A stretch of 64,000 nucleotides of DNA from contig PHAN01000007.1 in the NCBI GenBank assembly GCA_002841695.1, positions 1 through 64,000 of the forward strand. Reading direction: 5' to 3'. Shown piece by piece: positions 8,557 through 17,792 of this stretch (positions within the stretch are counted from its first letter, which is position 1; each line of letters begins with the position of its first letter). The translations under genes were made by a program, and so were the position numbers. This stretch comes from Elusimicrobia bacterium HGW-Elusimicrobia-1 (lineage in GTDB: Bacteria > Elusimicrobiota > Endomicrobiia > PHAN01). Below the pieces are notes generated by a model that saw only the letters and a list, made by a program, of their open reading frames with translations, was not told the DNA's origin and made no database searches.

Positions 8557-9015
8557 ATGAACGACAATACTTTAAGCAATCTTAAGCCCGCGCACGGTTC
8601 CGTGCGTAAAACAAAGCTCATAGGACGCGGCGGATGCCACGGACGCTCCTCGACGCGCGGCGGCAAAGGGCAGACCGCCCGATCGGGCGACTCGTCGATG
8701 AATGGTTTCGAGGGCGGACAGACGCCGCTTCTGCGACTGATACCCAAAAGCGGATTCAAGAATATTTTCAGCGTTAAATATCAGACGGTTTCCGTAGGAG
8801 ATATAAACGCCAATTTCGAGTCCGGCGCCGCGGTTGATGTCGAGGCGCTCAGGAGCGCCGGTCTGATACAAGGAACCCTGCCGGTAAAGGTGCTCGGCGA
8901 CGGCGAAATCTCTAAAAAAATTGATATTACCGCGCATAAGTTCTCCAAGTCAGCGGAAGAAAAAATAAAATCTGCCGGCGGCTCGGCGGTAAAACCCACA
9001 ATAAAAAAGGCATAA
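8557..9015 (+). CDS. rplO: 50S ribosomal protein L15
   Basis: L15 is a late-assembly 50S protein with an extended Gly-rich N-terminus. The 152-residue product has [21 protein letters not shown], then [17 protein letters not shown] and [17 protein letters not shown], all family hallmarks, and ends in a short helical domain with [26 protein letters not shown] lies 6 nt before the ATG. rplE rather than secY follows, only 4 nt after the stop. Confidence 0.96.
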   Translation: MNDNTLSNLKPAHGSVRKTKLIGRGGCHGRSSTRGGKGQTARSGDSSMNGFEGGQTPLLRLIPKSGFKNIFSVKYQTVSVGDINANFESGAAVDVEALRSAGLIQGTLPVKVLGDGEISKKIDITAHKFSKSAEEKIKSAGGSAVKPTIKKA

Positions 9016-9019
9016 CCCC

Positions 9020-9577
9020 ATGAAAACCGACTATACCCCCAATCTCAAAAAAGATTACGTTGAAAGAATCTCTCCGGCGATGATGGAGAAATTCGGCTAC
9101 AAGAACTTTTTTGAAGTGCCGAAACTTTCCAAGGTAGTAATCAATATCGGCGTAGGAGAGGCAAGGGACAATATTAAAGCGTTCGATGTCGCCCTCGCCG
9201 AACTGACTCTGATAGCGGCTCAAAAGCCCCAGACCAGAAGAGCAAAAGAGGCGATTTCAAACTTTAAACTCAGAAAGGGTATGCCCATAGGACTTAAAGT
9301 GACTCTCCGCCGCGACAGAATGTATGAATTTCTTGAACGGCTTATAAAAATAGCCATGCCCCGCATAAGGGACTTTAAGGGCATCGAGCCGAAATCTTTC
9401 GACGGGCAGGGCAATTACAATCTGGGTCTCAACGAACAGTATCTCTTCCCCGAAATTAACGTTGAAAAATCCGATCATCCGCGCGGTATGAATATTACGA
9501 TATGCACCACCGCGTCGGGCGATGAAGAGGCCCTCGAACTTTTAAAACTTTTCGGGGTGCCGTTTAAGAAAAGATAA
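9020..9577 (+). CDS. rplE: 50S ribosomal protein L5 (relocated)
   Basis: L5 binds 5S rRNA and contacts the P-site tRNA. The 185-residue product is a full L5. It has [18 protein letters not shown] near residue 33, [42 protein letters not shown], and the C-terminal [27 protein letters not shown]. Nearly all bacteria carry it between rplX and rpsN. Here it lies between rplO and secY, with 4 nt and 2 nt on either side and no obvious ribosome binding site, so translation is probably coupled to rplO. Confidence 0.96.
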   Translation: MKTDYTPNLKKDYVERISPAMMEKFGYKNFFEVPKLSKVVINIGVGEARDNIKAFDVALAELTLIAAQKPQTRRAKEAISNFKLRKGMPIGLKVTLRRDRMYEFLERLIKIAMPRIRDFKGIEPKSFDGQGNYNLGLNEQYLFPEINVEKSDHPRGMNITICTTASGDEEALELLKLFGVPFKKR

Positions 9578-9579
9578 AA

Positions 9580-10908
9580 ATGCTTAAATCGTTCGGCGAC
9601 ATATTTAAGGTACCGGAGCTTAAAAAACGTATCCTCGTAACCATAGGGGTAATAGCGGCATACCGTGTGGGCGCCTTCATACCCCTGCCTGCCGTGAACT
9701 CCCAGGCGCTTAAAGCCCTTTTTGAGCAGCATTCCAGGTCGCTTCTGGGTTTTATGGATATGTTTTCCGGCGGGGCGCTCAGCCAGTTATCGATATTTTC
9801 TCTGGGCATAATGCCCTACATAAACGCTTCCATTATAATGTCGCTTGTGCAGGGAGCGCACATAATACCGGTACTGGATCGTCTTTCTAAAGAAGGCGAA
9901 AGCGGCCGAAAGAAGATGAACCAGATCACGCGGTATTTCACTCTTCTTCTGGCGCTGGTGCAGGCCGTGGGATTGAGTATCGCCGTCTCAAAAATGCCCG
10001 TGCCGGGCGGCGGAAGCATAGTATTGAATCCCACGCTCGGATGGTTCATGATGACGGTGGTTACGCTGATTGCCGGCACGGTTTTCGTAATGTGGCTGGG
10101 CGAGCAGATAACCGAGTTCGGCATAGGCAACGGGATTTCGCTGATAATTTTTGCGGGCATTATTGATCGCTTTCCTTCGGCAGTCAAAGGCGTGATAGAT
10201 TTATTGAGAAACGACGAGCGCTCCATACTCGCCGTTCTTTTGATGCTGGCCGTGGTAGTGGTCGTCATAGGGCTTGTCGTGTGGCTTGAAACCGCGCAAA
10301 GAAAAATTCCCGTGCAGTACGCCAAGCGGGTAGTCGGACGCAAAATGTACGGCGGCGCCAGCACGTTTCTGCCGCTTAAAGTCGAGCAGTCGGGCGTTAT
10401 AGCCGTAATATTCGCGGTTTCCCTGCTGTCTCTTCCAATGACTTTGACGCAGTTTTTTCCGGCGGCCGTTTGGGCACAGAGATTTTCCGATATATGGACA
10501 CGCGGCGGGCTGATATACGAAGCCATTTTTGCGGCGTTGATAATTTTCTTTTGTTATTTTTATAATTCCGTGGCTTTTAATCCGGTCGACCTGGCCGAAA
10601 ATATGAAAAAGTCCGGCGGTTTCATACCGGGGATACGTCCCGGCGACCACACGGCCGACTATATTCAGAAAATTGTGGAGCGCATAACGTTAGGCGGCGC
10701 GCTGGGTGTTGTGGCCATAGCGATATTGCCCGATTATATGAGAAAAATTTTCGACGCGCCGTTCTTTTTCGGCGGTACGTCTCTTCTGATAGTAGTGGGC
10801 GTGGCGCTTGACACTATAGGGCAGATAGAGTCGCATCTTATAATGCGCCACTACGAAGGTTTTATGAAGCAGGGCCGCATAAAAGGCCGCTGGTTCAACG
10901 CAAGGTAA
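9580..10908 (+). CDS. secY: Preprotein translocase subunit SecY
   Basis: SecY is the channel of the general secretion translocase in the inner membrane. The 442-residue product has about ten hydrophobic segments. It shows AYRVGAFIPLPAVN near TM1, the GALSQLSIFSLGIMPYINASIIM plug region, GIGNGISLIIFAGI, and the cytosolic loop RRIPVQYAKR-like motif, here QRKIPVQYAKRVVG. The last part has GFIPGIRPGDHTADYIQKIVERIT. Its stop codon shares one base with the adk start, which implies tight translational coupling. Confidence 0.97.
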   Translation: MLKSFGDIFKVPELKKRILVTIGVIAAYRVGAFIPLPAVNSQALKALFEQHSRSLLGFMDMFSGGALSQLSIFSLGIMPYINASIIMSLVQGAHIIPVLDRLSKEGESGRKKMNQITRYFTLLLALVQAVGLSIAVSKMPVPGGGSIVLNPTLGWFMMTVVTLIAGTVFVMWLGEQITEFGIGNGISLIIFAGIIDRFPSAVKGVIDLLRNDERSILAVLLMLAVVVVVIGLVVWLETAQRKIPVQYAKRVVGRKMYGGASTFLPLKVEQSGVIAVIFAVSLLSLPMTLTQFFPAAVWAQRFSDIWTRGGLIYEAIFAALIIFFCYFYNSVAFNPVDLAENMKKSGGFIPGIRPGDHTADYIQKIVERITLGGALGVVAIAILPDYMRKIFDAPFFFGGTSLLIVVGVALDTIGQIESHLIMRHYEGFMKQGRIKGRWFNAR

Positions 10909-11573
10909 TGGATATAATTCTTCTGGGGCCTCCCGGCGCGGGCAAAGGAACACAGGCCGAGTTGCTCGTCAAAGATTTTGACCTGAAACACCTCTCGACC
11001 GGAGAAATATTCCGTTCGGAGCTTAAGGATGAAACGCCCCTCGGCAAGAGAATAAAAGAATTTATGGGAACGGGCGGCCTCGTTCCCGACGACATCGTTC
11101 TTGAAGTGATAGATTCTTACGTTAAGAAAAACGCGAAGTTAAATTTTCTCTTCGACGGTTTTCCGCGCACCGTGCCGCAGGCCGAGGGACTATCAAAAAT
11201 ACTCGCCTCGTCGGGCCGCGACCTGGCGGCGATTGTATACGTGAATGTCCCCGACGAAGAAGTCGTGCGCAGATTGTCGAGCCGCCGCACATGCAAATCC
11301 TGCGGCGCGATACACAATCTTGCTACGGGACCGCTGCCTTCCGCCGACGGTAAATGCGCCAAATGCGGCGGGGAACTTCTGGCGCGGGCCGACGACAAAG
11401 AAGCCATAATCAAAGAGCGCCTGCTGGTATATCGCGCGCAGACCGCTCCGCTGATAGAATATTATTCGCGCAAGATGCCTCAAAAGTTCATTGAATCCGA
11501 CGGCTCGGCTCCGATAAACGAAGTTTACGGAGTCATAAAGGCCGCCGTCAGAGAACGTCTCGCGCGGAAGTAG
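10908..11573 (+). CDS. adk: Adenylate kinase (zinc-lid form)
   Basis: This enzyme interconverts ATP plus AMP with two ADP in the cytoplasm. The 221-residue product has the P-loop GPPGAGKGTQAELL at residues 7-20, the AMP-binding HLSTGEIFRSEL and FDGFPRTVPQAE motifs, and a long-type LID with four cysteines (CKSC and CAKC), indicating a zinc-bound lid. The start ATG overlaps the secY TAA by one base (TAATG). The secY-adk-map-infA order is the classical arrangement. Confidence 0.96.
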   Translation: MDIILLGPPGAGKGTQAELLVKDFDLKHLSTGEIFRSELKDETPLGKRIKEFMGTGGLVPDDIVLEVIDSYVKKNAKLNFLFDGFPRTVPQAEGLSKILASSGRDLAAIVYVNVPDEEVVRRLSSRRTCKSCGAIHNLATGPLPSADGKCAKCGGELLARADDKEAIIKERLLVYRAQTAPLIEYYSRKMPQKFIESDGSAPINEVYGVIKAAVRERLARK

Positions 11574-11580
11574 GCGCGAT

Positions 11581-12351
11581 ATGTCAAAGCTCATAGAGCT
11601 TAAAAACGCGGCCGAGCTCGACATCCTGAGAGAATGCGCCCGTCTCGTCTCCGGAGTTCTGGCCGAAGTATCGGCCTTGCTGGCCGACGGCCTCACGACG
11701 TACGATCTTGAAGCCGCCGCCGTAGGCGGGATATCTTCGGTCGGCGCGCAGCCCGCTTTTTTGGGCTATCGCGGCTATCCGGCGGCTCTTTGCGTATCCG
11801 TCAACGATGAACTCGTTCACGGCATACCGTCGAAGAAGCGCGTGATACGTTCCGGCGATATAGTTTCGCTGGATTTGGGCGTTATCCACAGAGGTTTTTA
11901 CGGAGATGTCGCGGCTACTTACGCGGTGGGTAAAATATCTCCGGCCGCCGCTCGCCTGATAGAAGCGGGTAAAAGCGCTTTCGCGCCCGAGATTGTAAAG
12001 AATTTAAAATCCGGCGCGCGCTTGGGCGATTACTCGAACGCCGTGGAGCGGCACATAAAAAGCCGCGGGTTTGCCGTAGTGAAAGATTACGTGGGCCACG
12101 GTATAGGACGAATGTTGCACGAAGATCCGCCGGTGCCGAATTTCGGCAGAGCCGGTTTGGGTCCGGAGTTGAAAGACGGAATGGTTCTTGCGGTGGAGCC
12201 GATGATGTGCGAGGGTTCGGCCGAACTTACTCTTGACGTCGACGGCTGGACGGCCGGAACACGGAATAAAAAACTGTCCTGTCACTTTGAACATATGATA
12301 ATAGTGGGAGCAGACCCCGAAATAATAACTTTCTGGGGAGACAAAGTATGA
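11581..12351 (+). CDS. map: Methionine aminopeptidase, type I
   Basis: The enzyme removes the initiator Met from nascent proteins. The 256-residue product shows the metal ligands in order: LDLG and GDVA for the two Asp residues, [17 protein letters not shown] with the His, AVEPM for one Glu and HFEHMIIV for the last Glu, which is mutated in no visible way. The substrate-pocket segment [10 protein letters not shown] is present. It overlaps infA by an ATGA junction at 12348-12351. Confidence 0.96.
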   Translation: MSKLIELKNAAELDILRECARLVSGVLAEVSALLADGLTTYDLEAAAVGGISSVGAQPAFLGYRGYPAALCVSVNDELVHGIPSKKRVIRSGDIVSLDLGVIHRGFYGDVAATYAVGKISPAAARLIEAGKSAFAPEIVKNLKSGARLGDYSNAVERHIKSRGFAVVKDYVGHGIGRMLHEDPPVPNFGRAGLGPELKDGMVLAVEPMMCEGSAELTLDVDGWTAGTRNKKLSCHFEHMIIVGADPEIITFWGDKV

Positions 12352-12635
12352 AAAAAGAAGAAAAGTTTATCGTCGAAGGAAAGGTTTTGGAGACATTGCC
12401 CAACGCTATGTTCCGCGTGGAAATAGATATGCCCGCCGGCCCGCCTCCCGTCGTGGACATCACGGCTCCGGCCGCGGCGTCCGCCGCCGTACCTACGAAA
12501 AAGCACATAATCCTGGCGCATATCTGCGGGAAAATGCGGATGCACTATATAAAAATTCTCCAAGGCGACAAAGTCAAAGTAGAGCTCTCGCCTTACGATA
12601 TGACTCGCGGCCGCATAATTTACAGAAGTAAATAA
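12348..12635 (+). CDS. infA: Translation initiation factor IF-1 with internal insertion
   Basis: IF-1 occupies the 30S A site during initiation. The product is 95 residues, against about 72 in the family. The two halves match normal IF-1: [14 protein letters not shown] near the N-terminus, then [17 protein letters not shown] and [22 protein letters not shown]. Between them, roughly residues 28-53, a Pro/Ala-rich stretch replaces the short loop between two strands of the OB fold. The frame is intact on both sides, so this is a genuine insertion and not a frameshift. It is coupled to map by a 4-nt overlap. Confidence 0.94.
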   Translation: MKKEEKFIVEGKVLETLPNAMFRVEIDMPAGPPPVVDITAPAAASAAVPTKKHIILAHICGKMRMHYIKILQGDKVKVELSPYDMTRGRIIYRSK

Positions 12636-12653
12636 AACCATAAGGAATCCTCG

Positions 12654-12767
12654 ATGAAAGTTCACGCTTCGGTAAAAAAAATTTGCAAGAAATGCAAGAT
12701 TGTAAAACGTCGCGGAGTGGTTCGCGTGATTTGCACCGATCCGCGCCACAAACAGAGACAGGGGTAG
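12654..12767 (+). CDS. rpmJ: 50S ribosomal protein L36
   Basis: L36 is the smallest 50S protein, with a single zinc ribbon. This short ORF encodes 37 residues: [20 protein letters not shown], then [17 protein letters not shown]. The zinc ligands are the CKKC pair plus the later Cys and His ([13 protein letters not shown]), the C+ type. AAGGA precedes the ATG by about 6 nt. It lies 18 nt after infA and 38 nt before rpsM, the usual infA-rpmJ-rpsM order. Confidence 0.95.
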   Translation: MKVHASVKKICKKCKIVKRRGVVRVICTDPRHKQRQG

Positions 12768-12805
12768 AATGAGAGGGCAGGAGTTTTACAATAAGGAGAG
12801 GCCAT

Positions 12806-13204
12806 ATGGCACGTATAGCAGGTATTGATCTTCCTAAAAATAAACGAATCGACATAGCGCTTACCTATATTTACGGTATCGGTCCGAAAACGGCGCGCCA
12901 GATAGTTGCAAAGTCAGGCGTAGACGCATCCAAAAGAATCAAGGATTTGAGCGAGGACGACGCAGGCAAACTTAACACCGTCATTGCGCAGGAGAATTAT
13001 GACGTCGAAGGCGACCTCAGAAGGGAAATACAGCAGAACATTAAGCGCCTTATAGACATAGGGTCGTACAGAGGGCTTCGCCATCGCAGAAATCTTCCGT
13101 CGCGGGGACAGCGTACGCGCACAAATGCCAGATCAAGACGCGGCAGAAGAAAGACCGTCGGCGCAGCGCGCGCTCAGGCCGCTTCCTCAGCCAAAAAAGA
13201 GTAA
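12806..13204 (+). CDS. rpsM: 30S ribosomal protein S13
   Basis: S13 lies in the 30S head and bridges to the 50S subunit. The product has 132 residues. It begins [26 protein letters not shown] and contains [37 protein letters not shown] followed by [13 protein letters not shown], the typical basic end. About 15 extra Ala/Ser/Lys residues follow. AAGGAG lies 8 nt upstream of the ATG. Confidence 0.97.
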   Translation: MARIAGIDLPKNKRIDIALTYIYGIGPKTARQIVAKSGVDASKRIKDLSEDDAGKLNTVIAQENYDVEGDLRREIQQNIKRLIDIGSYRGLRHRRNLPSRGQRTRTNARSRRGRRKTVGAARAQAASSAKKE

Positions 13205-13222
13205 TAAAACAGGATTAAGTTT

Positions 13223-13276
13223 GTAGCGGGCGAATTGCTATTCGCCGAATTTGTGGGATAGCAATCCCACCGCTAC
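13223..13276. repeat. Three-way-junction palindromic element between rpsM and rpsK
   Basis: Outer 7-bp arms GTAGCGG and CCGCTAC enclose two separate perfect hairpins. One is GCGAAT/ATTCGC with loop TGCT, and the other is GTGGGAT/ATCCCAC with loop AGCA. Drawn as RNA or single-stranded DNA this is a three-way junction of 54 nt. The symmetry and the intergenic position suggest a small mobile palindromic repeat rather than a gene-specific signal. No U-tract follows. Confidence 0.75.
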
Positions 13277-13305
13277 CAGCGAGCGACTCAACAACAGGAG
13301 ACAAT

Positions 13306-13695
13306 ATGTCGGAGCAAAAGCTTCCCAAAACAAAGAAAAGAACGGTGGTATCCGGTCTCGGACTGGCTTACATAAAAGCGTCGTTCAACAACACGCTCGT
13401 AAGTATCACCGACGAAAAAGGCAATGTCGTCTCATGGAGTTCCGCCGGAGCCAACGGATTTAAGGGCACAAAAAAAGGCACGCCGTTCGCCGCTCAGATG
13501 ACGGCCACGACCGCCGCGCGCAAAGCCAAGGATAGAGGCGTAAGGCAGGTTAACGTGCTGGTTAGGGGCCCCGGACCCGGCAGAGAGACGGCAATAAGAG
13601 CGCTTCAGGCGTCCGGTATAATGATTTCGTCCATAAAGGACACTACACCCATACCGCATAACGGCTGTCGCAGTCCCAAGCCCAGAAGAGTATAA
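13306..13695 (+). CDS. rpsK: 30S ribosomal protein S11
   Basis: S11 forms the 30S platform with S7. The 129-residue product contains [36 protein letters not shown], then [44 protein letters not shown], and ends [18 protein letters not shown], an almost canonical S11 end. AGGAG lies 6 nt before the ATG. It is separated from rpsM by a palindromic repeat. Confidence 0.97.
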   Translation: MSEQKLPKTKKRTVVSGLGLAYIKASFNNTLVSITDEKGNVVSWSSAGANGFKGTKKGTPFAAQMTATTAARKAKDRGVRQVNVLVRGPGPGRETAIRALQASGIMISSIKDTTPIPHNGCRSPKPRRV

Positions 13696-13752
13696 ATACG
13701 GGAATAATTTTCCGACGATAAAAGGCAAAAAAACCGGAGGTTTAAAGAATAA

Positions 13753-14373
13753 ATGGGAAGATATTTAGGATCAGTATGCAAACTCTGCCGCAGAGAAGGC
13801 GCCAAGCTGGTGCTCAAAGGCCGCCGGTGCACCACTAAGTGCCCTATAGACAAAAAATCAAAAAAACCCGGGCAGCACGGCGCAAATATGCGCATAAAGC
13901 TCTCGGAATACGCCGTGCGGCTTCGCGAGAAACAGAAGGCCAAACGCATAGCGTATCTCAACGAAAATCAGTTTTACCACTATTTCCTCAAAGCCACCGC
14001 AATGAAAGGCCTTGCGGGACTAAACCTCATTAAGTTGCTTTCGATGCGGTTGGATAACGTCGTCTATCTTATGGGGTTGGCGCCGTCGAGAATGGCCGCC
14101 AGACAGCTCATTACCCACGGACATTTTCAGGTAAATGACAAGCGCTCGACGCTTCCCGGGCGCATCGTTGCGGTAGGAGATAAAATAAAAATCGCCGCCG
14201 GAATGGCTGACAACCAGCATATACCGGCGATTCAGGGCGAAGTGTCGTCTCCGGGATGGCTTTCCTACGACAAAAATTCCAAAACGGGCAGCGTTGTCGC
14301 CGAGCCGTCCAAAGAACAAACGCCCTACGCCGGAGTAAACGAGCAATTCATAGTAGAACTTTATTCAAAATAA
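13753..14373 (+). CDS. rpsD: 30S ribosomal protein S4 (zinc-binding form)
   Basis: S4 is a primary 16S binder and part of the mRNA entry helicase. The 206-residue product begins MGRYLGSVCKLCRREG and carries a zinc knuckle of four cysteines within residues 9-36 (CKLC, then GRRCTTKC). GQHGANMRIKLSEYAVRLREKQK and the S4 RNA-binding domain (RLDNVVYLMGLAPSRMAARQLITHGHFQVND) follow. GGAGGT lies 12 nt upstream of the start. It is in the usual position before rpoA. Confidence 0.96.
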   Translation: MGRYLGSVCKLCRREGAKLVLKGRRCTTKCPIDKKSKKPGQHGANMRIKLSEYAVRLREKQKAKRIAYLNENQFYHYFLKATAMKGLAGLNLIKLLSMRLDNVVYLMGLAPSRMAARQLITHGHFQVNDKRSTLPGRIVAVGDKIKIAAGMADNQHIPAIQGEVSSPGWLSYDKNSKTGSVVAEPSKEQTPYAGVNEQFIVELYSK

Positions 14374-14444
14374 CCGAGCCGGCCGTTTGTAAGATTTACG
14401 CCGCCGCTCTTAAAAGTTTTACCAATAATGGAGGATGGTTCCCG

Positions 14445-15419
14445 ATGAAGAAGATAGATCTTGCGCCTCTCAGAAAACTCAGCATAGATGAAAAAACACG
14501 CACGCCTTCGTACGCCAAGTTCACCATAGAGCCGTTTGAAAAAGGATACGGACACACGGTGGGCAACGCCATCAGAAGAGTGCTTCTGTCGTCCATAGAA
14601 GGAGCGGCGATAACGAACGTTCGTATAAAGGGCGTTCAGCATGAGTACTCGAGCGTCCCCGGAGTAAAGGAAGACGTTATCGGCATAATCCTCAACCTTA
14701 AAAAAATCAGGGTCAAGATATTTTCCGACGGGCCGGAGATACTCAGAATAGACGCTAAATCGAAGGGGCAGGTTACCGCCGGCGACATAGCCGGCAACCC
14801 GAACGTGGAAATAGTCAATCCCAAACAGGTAATTGCCACGCTTAACCCCGGAGCGTCGCTGTCGATGGAAATTGAAGCGGCCAAAGGATTCGGATATTCC
14901 ATAAGCGATGAAAATAAAAGACCCGGCAAACCCGCCGGAACTATCTTCATAGATTCGCTTTTTTCACCCATCGTAAAAGTAAACTATGAAATTGAAAATA
15001 CCCGCGTCGAACAGTTTACGGATTACGAAAAAATACTTCTGGATGTCTGGACGGATGGAACCATCGAGCCGGCCGATGCCGTAGCTTATTCCTCCAAGCT
15101 TTTAAGGGAAGTGTTGAGCGTTTTTATAGGAGAATCTCAGGAAGAGAATCCGGCCGCCGAGGCCGTATCCGCGGTTTCCGACGAGGTTGAAGAAATCGTC
15201 GATGAAAAAAGAAAAGAGTTGGTCGAGCAATCCATAGACATACTTGTGCTGAGCAAGCGCCCCGCGAATTGTCTTGAGAAAAACGGAATTAAAAAAATAA
15301 AGTCGCTCATAGCCCTGAACGCGGCGGAGCTTTTGAACCTGGAAAATATGGGCAAGGGCTCGCTGGAAGAGATAAAGAAAAAGCTCGCCGAGCTTGATTT
15401 GACGCTCGCGGAAAAATAA
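14445..15419 (+). CDS. rpoA: DNA-directed RNA polymerase subunit alpha
   Basis: The alpha subunit dimerises to nucleate RNA polymerase assembly. From the ATG at 14445, with GGAGGA about 10 nt upstream, the product is 324 residues. An upstream in-frame extension back to 14256 overlaps rpsD and is rejected. The alpha-NTD is visible with FTIEPFEKGYGHTVGNAIRRVLLSS and NYEIENTRVEQFTDYEKILLDVWTDGTI. An acidic linker leads to the alpha-CTD, with KRPANCLEKNGIKKIKSLIAL and ENMGKGSLEEIKKKL. Confidence 0.96.
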   Translation: MKKIDLAPLRKLSIDEKTRTPSYAKFTIEPFEKGYGHTVGNAIRRVLLSSIEGAAITNVRIKGVQHEYSSVPGVKEDVIGIILNLKKIRVKIFSDGPEILRIDAKSKGQVTAGDIAGNPNVEIVNPKQVIATLNPGASLSMEIEAAKGFGYSISDENKRPGKPAGTIFIDSLFSPIVKVNYEIENTRVEQFTDYEKILLDVWTDGTIEPADAVAYSSKLLREVLSVFIGESQEENPAAEAVSAVSDEVEEIVDEKRKELVEQSIDILVLSKRPANCLEKNGIKKIKSLIALNAAELLNLENMGKGSLEEIKKKLAELDLTLAEK

Positions 15420-15472
15420 TATCGCCGCAACAAAGGCGCAGAGCCAGCCGGCAAACCGGACGGAGAAATTAA

Positions 15473-15823
15473 ATGATAAAAAATCTGAATAAGAGAAAAT
15501 TGTCGCGGACGTCTTCCCACCGCCGCGCTCTTTTAAGAAATATGGCGACATCGCTTTTTCTGCACGAAAAAATTACCACTACCTATGCCAAGGCGCGCGA
15601 AGTGTCGTCTTTTGCCGAGAAACTCTTAACCGCCGCCCGGCCGCTCGACGTGAACGCCCGTCGCAGAGTGTTTGCGGACATTAAGGACGTTACGGTAGGC
15701 AAAAAGATATTCGACGTGCTGATTCCAAGGTACGAAAAAAGAACTTCCGGCCGCGTGGCCGTTTATAAGGCCGGCCACAGAAAATCCGATAACGCTAAAA
15801 TGGCGATAGTGGCGCTCGTCTGA
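15473..15823 (+). CDS. rplQ: 50S ribosomal protein L17
   Basis: L17 is located at the back of the 50S near the tunnel exit. The 116-residue product begins with the basic segment [39 protein letters not shown], the L17 signature, and ends with the [27 protein letters not shown] region, which matches the common GGYTRILKLGxRxGDxAxMxIxEL pattern in position. GGAG precedes the ATG. It closes the ribosomal gene string. Confidence 0.95.
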   Translation: MIKNLNKRKLSRTSSHRRALLRNMATSLFLHEKITTTYAKAREVSSFAEKLLTAARPLDVNARRRVFADIKDVTVGKKIFDVLIPRYEKRTSGRVAVYKAGHRKSDNAKMAIVALV

Positions 15824-15829
15824 GGCGAT

Positions 15830-16858
15830 ATGTTTAATTTTCTATTCTCTCTTTTTTCCAACGATATGGGCATAGACCTGGGCACGTCGTCGGTGCTGGT
15901 TTATGTGGAGGGGCAGGGCATAGTCCTCAGAGAGCCATCGGTGGTGGCTATAGAGAGCGAGACAAAACGCGTCGTGGCCATAGGGACCGAGGCCAAGCGG
16001 ATGATAGGCAAAACGCCGGCCAATATAGTTGCCGTGCGTCCGTTGAGAAACGGCGTTATCGCCGACTTTGAAATCACCGAGCAGATGATAAGATACTTTA
16101 TCAAAAAGGTGCACAACCGCCGCTCGCTGCTTCATCCCCGTATAGTAATAGGAATCCCCTCGGGTATTACCGAAGTCGAACGCAGAGCCGTAAGAGAGTC
16201 CGCCGAGCAGGCCGGCGCCAGGGAAGTTTACCTGATAGAGGAGCCGATGGCCGCCGCGATAGGCGCCGGGCTTCCTATAAACGATTCGGTCGGCAGTATG
16301 ATAGTGGACATCGGCGGCGGCACGACCGAGGTGGCCGTTATATCTTTGGGCGGTATGGTCGTTTCAAAGTCGCTTGAAATTGCCGGCGACGAGATGGACG
16401 AATCCATAGTGCAGTATTTCAGAAAAAAATACAACCTTCTCATCGGCGATAACAGCGCCGAAGACGTCAAGATTAAAATAGGTTCGGTTTTTCCTCTTCC
16501 GGAAGAGACCAGAATGGAAGTCAGGGGCCGCGACCAGGTTTCGGGACTGCCCAAGACGGTCGTAGTGAGCTCCGAGGAAATAAGGCAGGCAATGCTTGAA
16601 CCGACCAAATCCATTATTGAAGTTATAAAGGACACCCTCGAGGAAACGCCCGCCGAACTTTCGGCCGACCTCGTCGAGCGAGGCATTTGGCTTGCCGGCG
16701 GCGGATCGCAGATAAGGGGATTCGCGGATTTGCTTTCTCAGGAGACGGAATTGCCCGTTCATATAGCCGAGGAAGCTATGACGTGTGTGGTGCGCGGCAC
16801 GGGGCGATATCTCGAGGAATTGGAAAAATTTATCGGGTCTAAAAGGTCTCTTATCTGA
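15830..16858 (+). CDS. mreB: Rod shape-determining protein MreB
   Basis: MreB is the bacterial actin that guides lateral cell-wall synthesis at the inner membrane. The 342-residue product shows the phosphate-1 motif [14 protein letters not shown], the [18 protein letters not shown] segment, the phosphate-2 motif [17 protein letters not shown], and the adenosine motif [15 protein letters not shown]. The N-terminal [10 protein letters not shown] is an amphipathic membrane-binding helix. GAGG precedes the start, and only 6 nt separate it from rplQ, so the shape genes appear to be transcribed with the ribosomal operon. Confidence 0.96.
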   Translation: MFNFLFSLFSNDMGIDLGTSSVLVYVEGQGIVLREPSVVAIESETKRVVAIGTEAKRMIGKTPANIVAVRPLRNGVIADFEITEQMIRYFIKKVHNRRSLLHPRIVIGIPSGITEVERRAVRESAEQAGAREVYLIEEPMAAAIGAGLPINDSVGSMIVDIGGGTTEVAVISLGGMVVSKSLEIAGDEMDESIVQYFRKKYNLLIGDNSAEDVKIKIGSVFPLPEETRMEVRGRDQVSGLPKTVVVSSEEIRQAMLEPTKSIIEVIKDTLEETPAELSADLVERGIWLAGGGSQIRGFADLLSQETELPVHIAEEAMTCVVRGTGRYLEELEKFIGSKRSLI

Positions 16859-16952
16859 CATACGGATAGAGACGGGGGGCGCGATTTTTCCCGCTTTGCG
16901 CGGGGCTTCGTTCCGGATTATCGGAGCGCGGCACGATTTAACTCATAATTTT

Positions 16953-16968
16953 CCTCGTCCAAACGAGG
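16953..16968 (+). promoter_or_regulatory. Hairpin overlapping the mreC ribosome binding site
   Basis: CCTCGT and ACGAGG form a 6-bp stem with a 4-nt loop. The 3' arm contains the GAGG that would be the Shine-Dalgarno sequence of mreC, whose ATG is at 16975. Folding would sequester the ribosome binding site. The stem is short, so a regulatory role is only a suggestion. The rest of the 116-nt mreB-mreC gap shows nothing clear. Confidence 0.35.
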
Positions 16969-16974
16969 TTTCAG

Positions 16975-17769
16975 ATGCGCTTACCGCGCGCTTTTTTGGT
17001 TTATCTTTTTTTTACCTCCCTGAGCTTTCTTATACTCCTTACCAATATCAAAGTTCCCTCGTCGCGTTATCTGGCGTGGCGAAACCTCATTTTGCATCTC
17101 TACGCTCCGGCTTTATGGAGCGCGGAAGATTTTGCGCTTGATAATTTGAATCTGCCGCGCGAAGTGCTCGACTTGTTAACCGCCCGCCGTCAAAACGAAG
17201 AATTAAAAAGAACTATTCTGGAATATGAAAACAAGGTGTCCGCCTACGATGCGCTTGCCGCGGAAAACGATTTTCTCAGGCGCGCCGCTTCGCTGTCGCC
17301 CCGTCCCGGATATATGTTTGTAACGGCCGAAGTCGTGGCGCGCGACGCCGCCGGCTGGTCGCTTTCCTGTATTATAAACAAGGGATTGTCTTCCGGAATA
17401 AAGAAAAACTCCGCGGCTACCCTGCTGAAAAACGGGAGATTCGTGCTGGCCGGGAAGGTCGTCGAAGTGTCCGACGGCTCCGCCCAGGTTATGCTTCTTA
17501 CAAATCCGGCTTTTGCGGTTCCGGCGGCGGTCGTTGATTCCGGCTCCGAAGGCCTCATAGAGCACGTCGATTCCCGCACGCTTGCGCTCAATTACCCCTC
17601 TCCCCTGAGCGCTCCCGTGGGAAGCGAAGTTGTCGTCGGAAGTATGAGCAGAATTTTCCCGCCAGGACTTCTCATCGGGCGGGTTCTGGACAATCGCGGC
17701 AGGATAACCGTATATCCGGAGTTTGCCCGTCTTCCGTCGTCAAAAATGGTGTTGATAGTAAGGAAATGA
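16975..17769 (+). CDS. mreC: Rod shape-determining protein MreC
   Basis: MreC is a bitopic inner-membrane scaffold linking MreB to the wall synthases. The 264-residue product has an N-terminal membrane segment (residues about 5-25, FLVYLFFTSLSFLILLTNI), then a coiled coil around residues 62-100 (RRQNEELKRTILEYENKVSAYDALAAENDFLRR, with LRRAASL after it). A beta-rich periplasmic domain follows, with VVARDAAGWSLSCIINKG and GSEGLIEHVDSRTLALNY. It is in the standard mreB-C-D order. Confidence 0.93.
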   Translation: MRLPRAFLVYLFFTSLSFLILLTNIKVPSSRYLAWRNLILHLYAPALWSAEDFALDNLNLPREVLDLLTARRQNEELKRTILEYENKVSAYDALAAENDFLRRAASLSPRPGYMFVTAEVVARDAAGWSLSCIINKGLSSGIKKNSAATLLKNGRFVLAGKVVEVSDGSAQVMLLTNPAFAVPAAVVDSGSEGLIEHVDSRTLALNYPSPLSAPVGSEVVVGSMSRIFPPGLLIGRVLDNRGRITVYPEFARLPSSKMVLIVRK

Positions 17770-17792
17770 AAATTGGTTATTAAGAGGAATAT

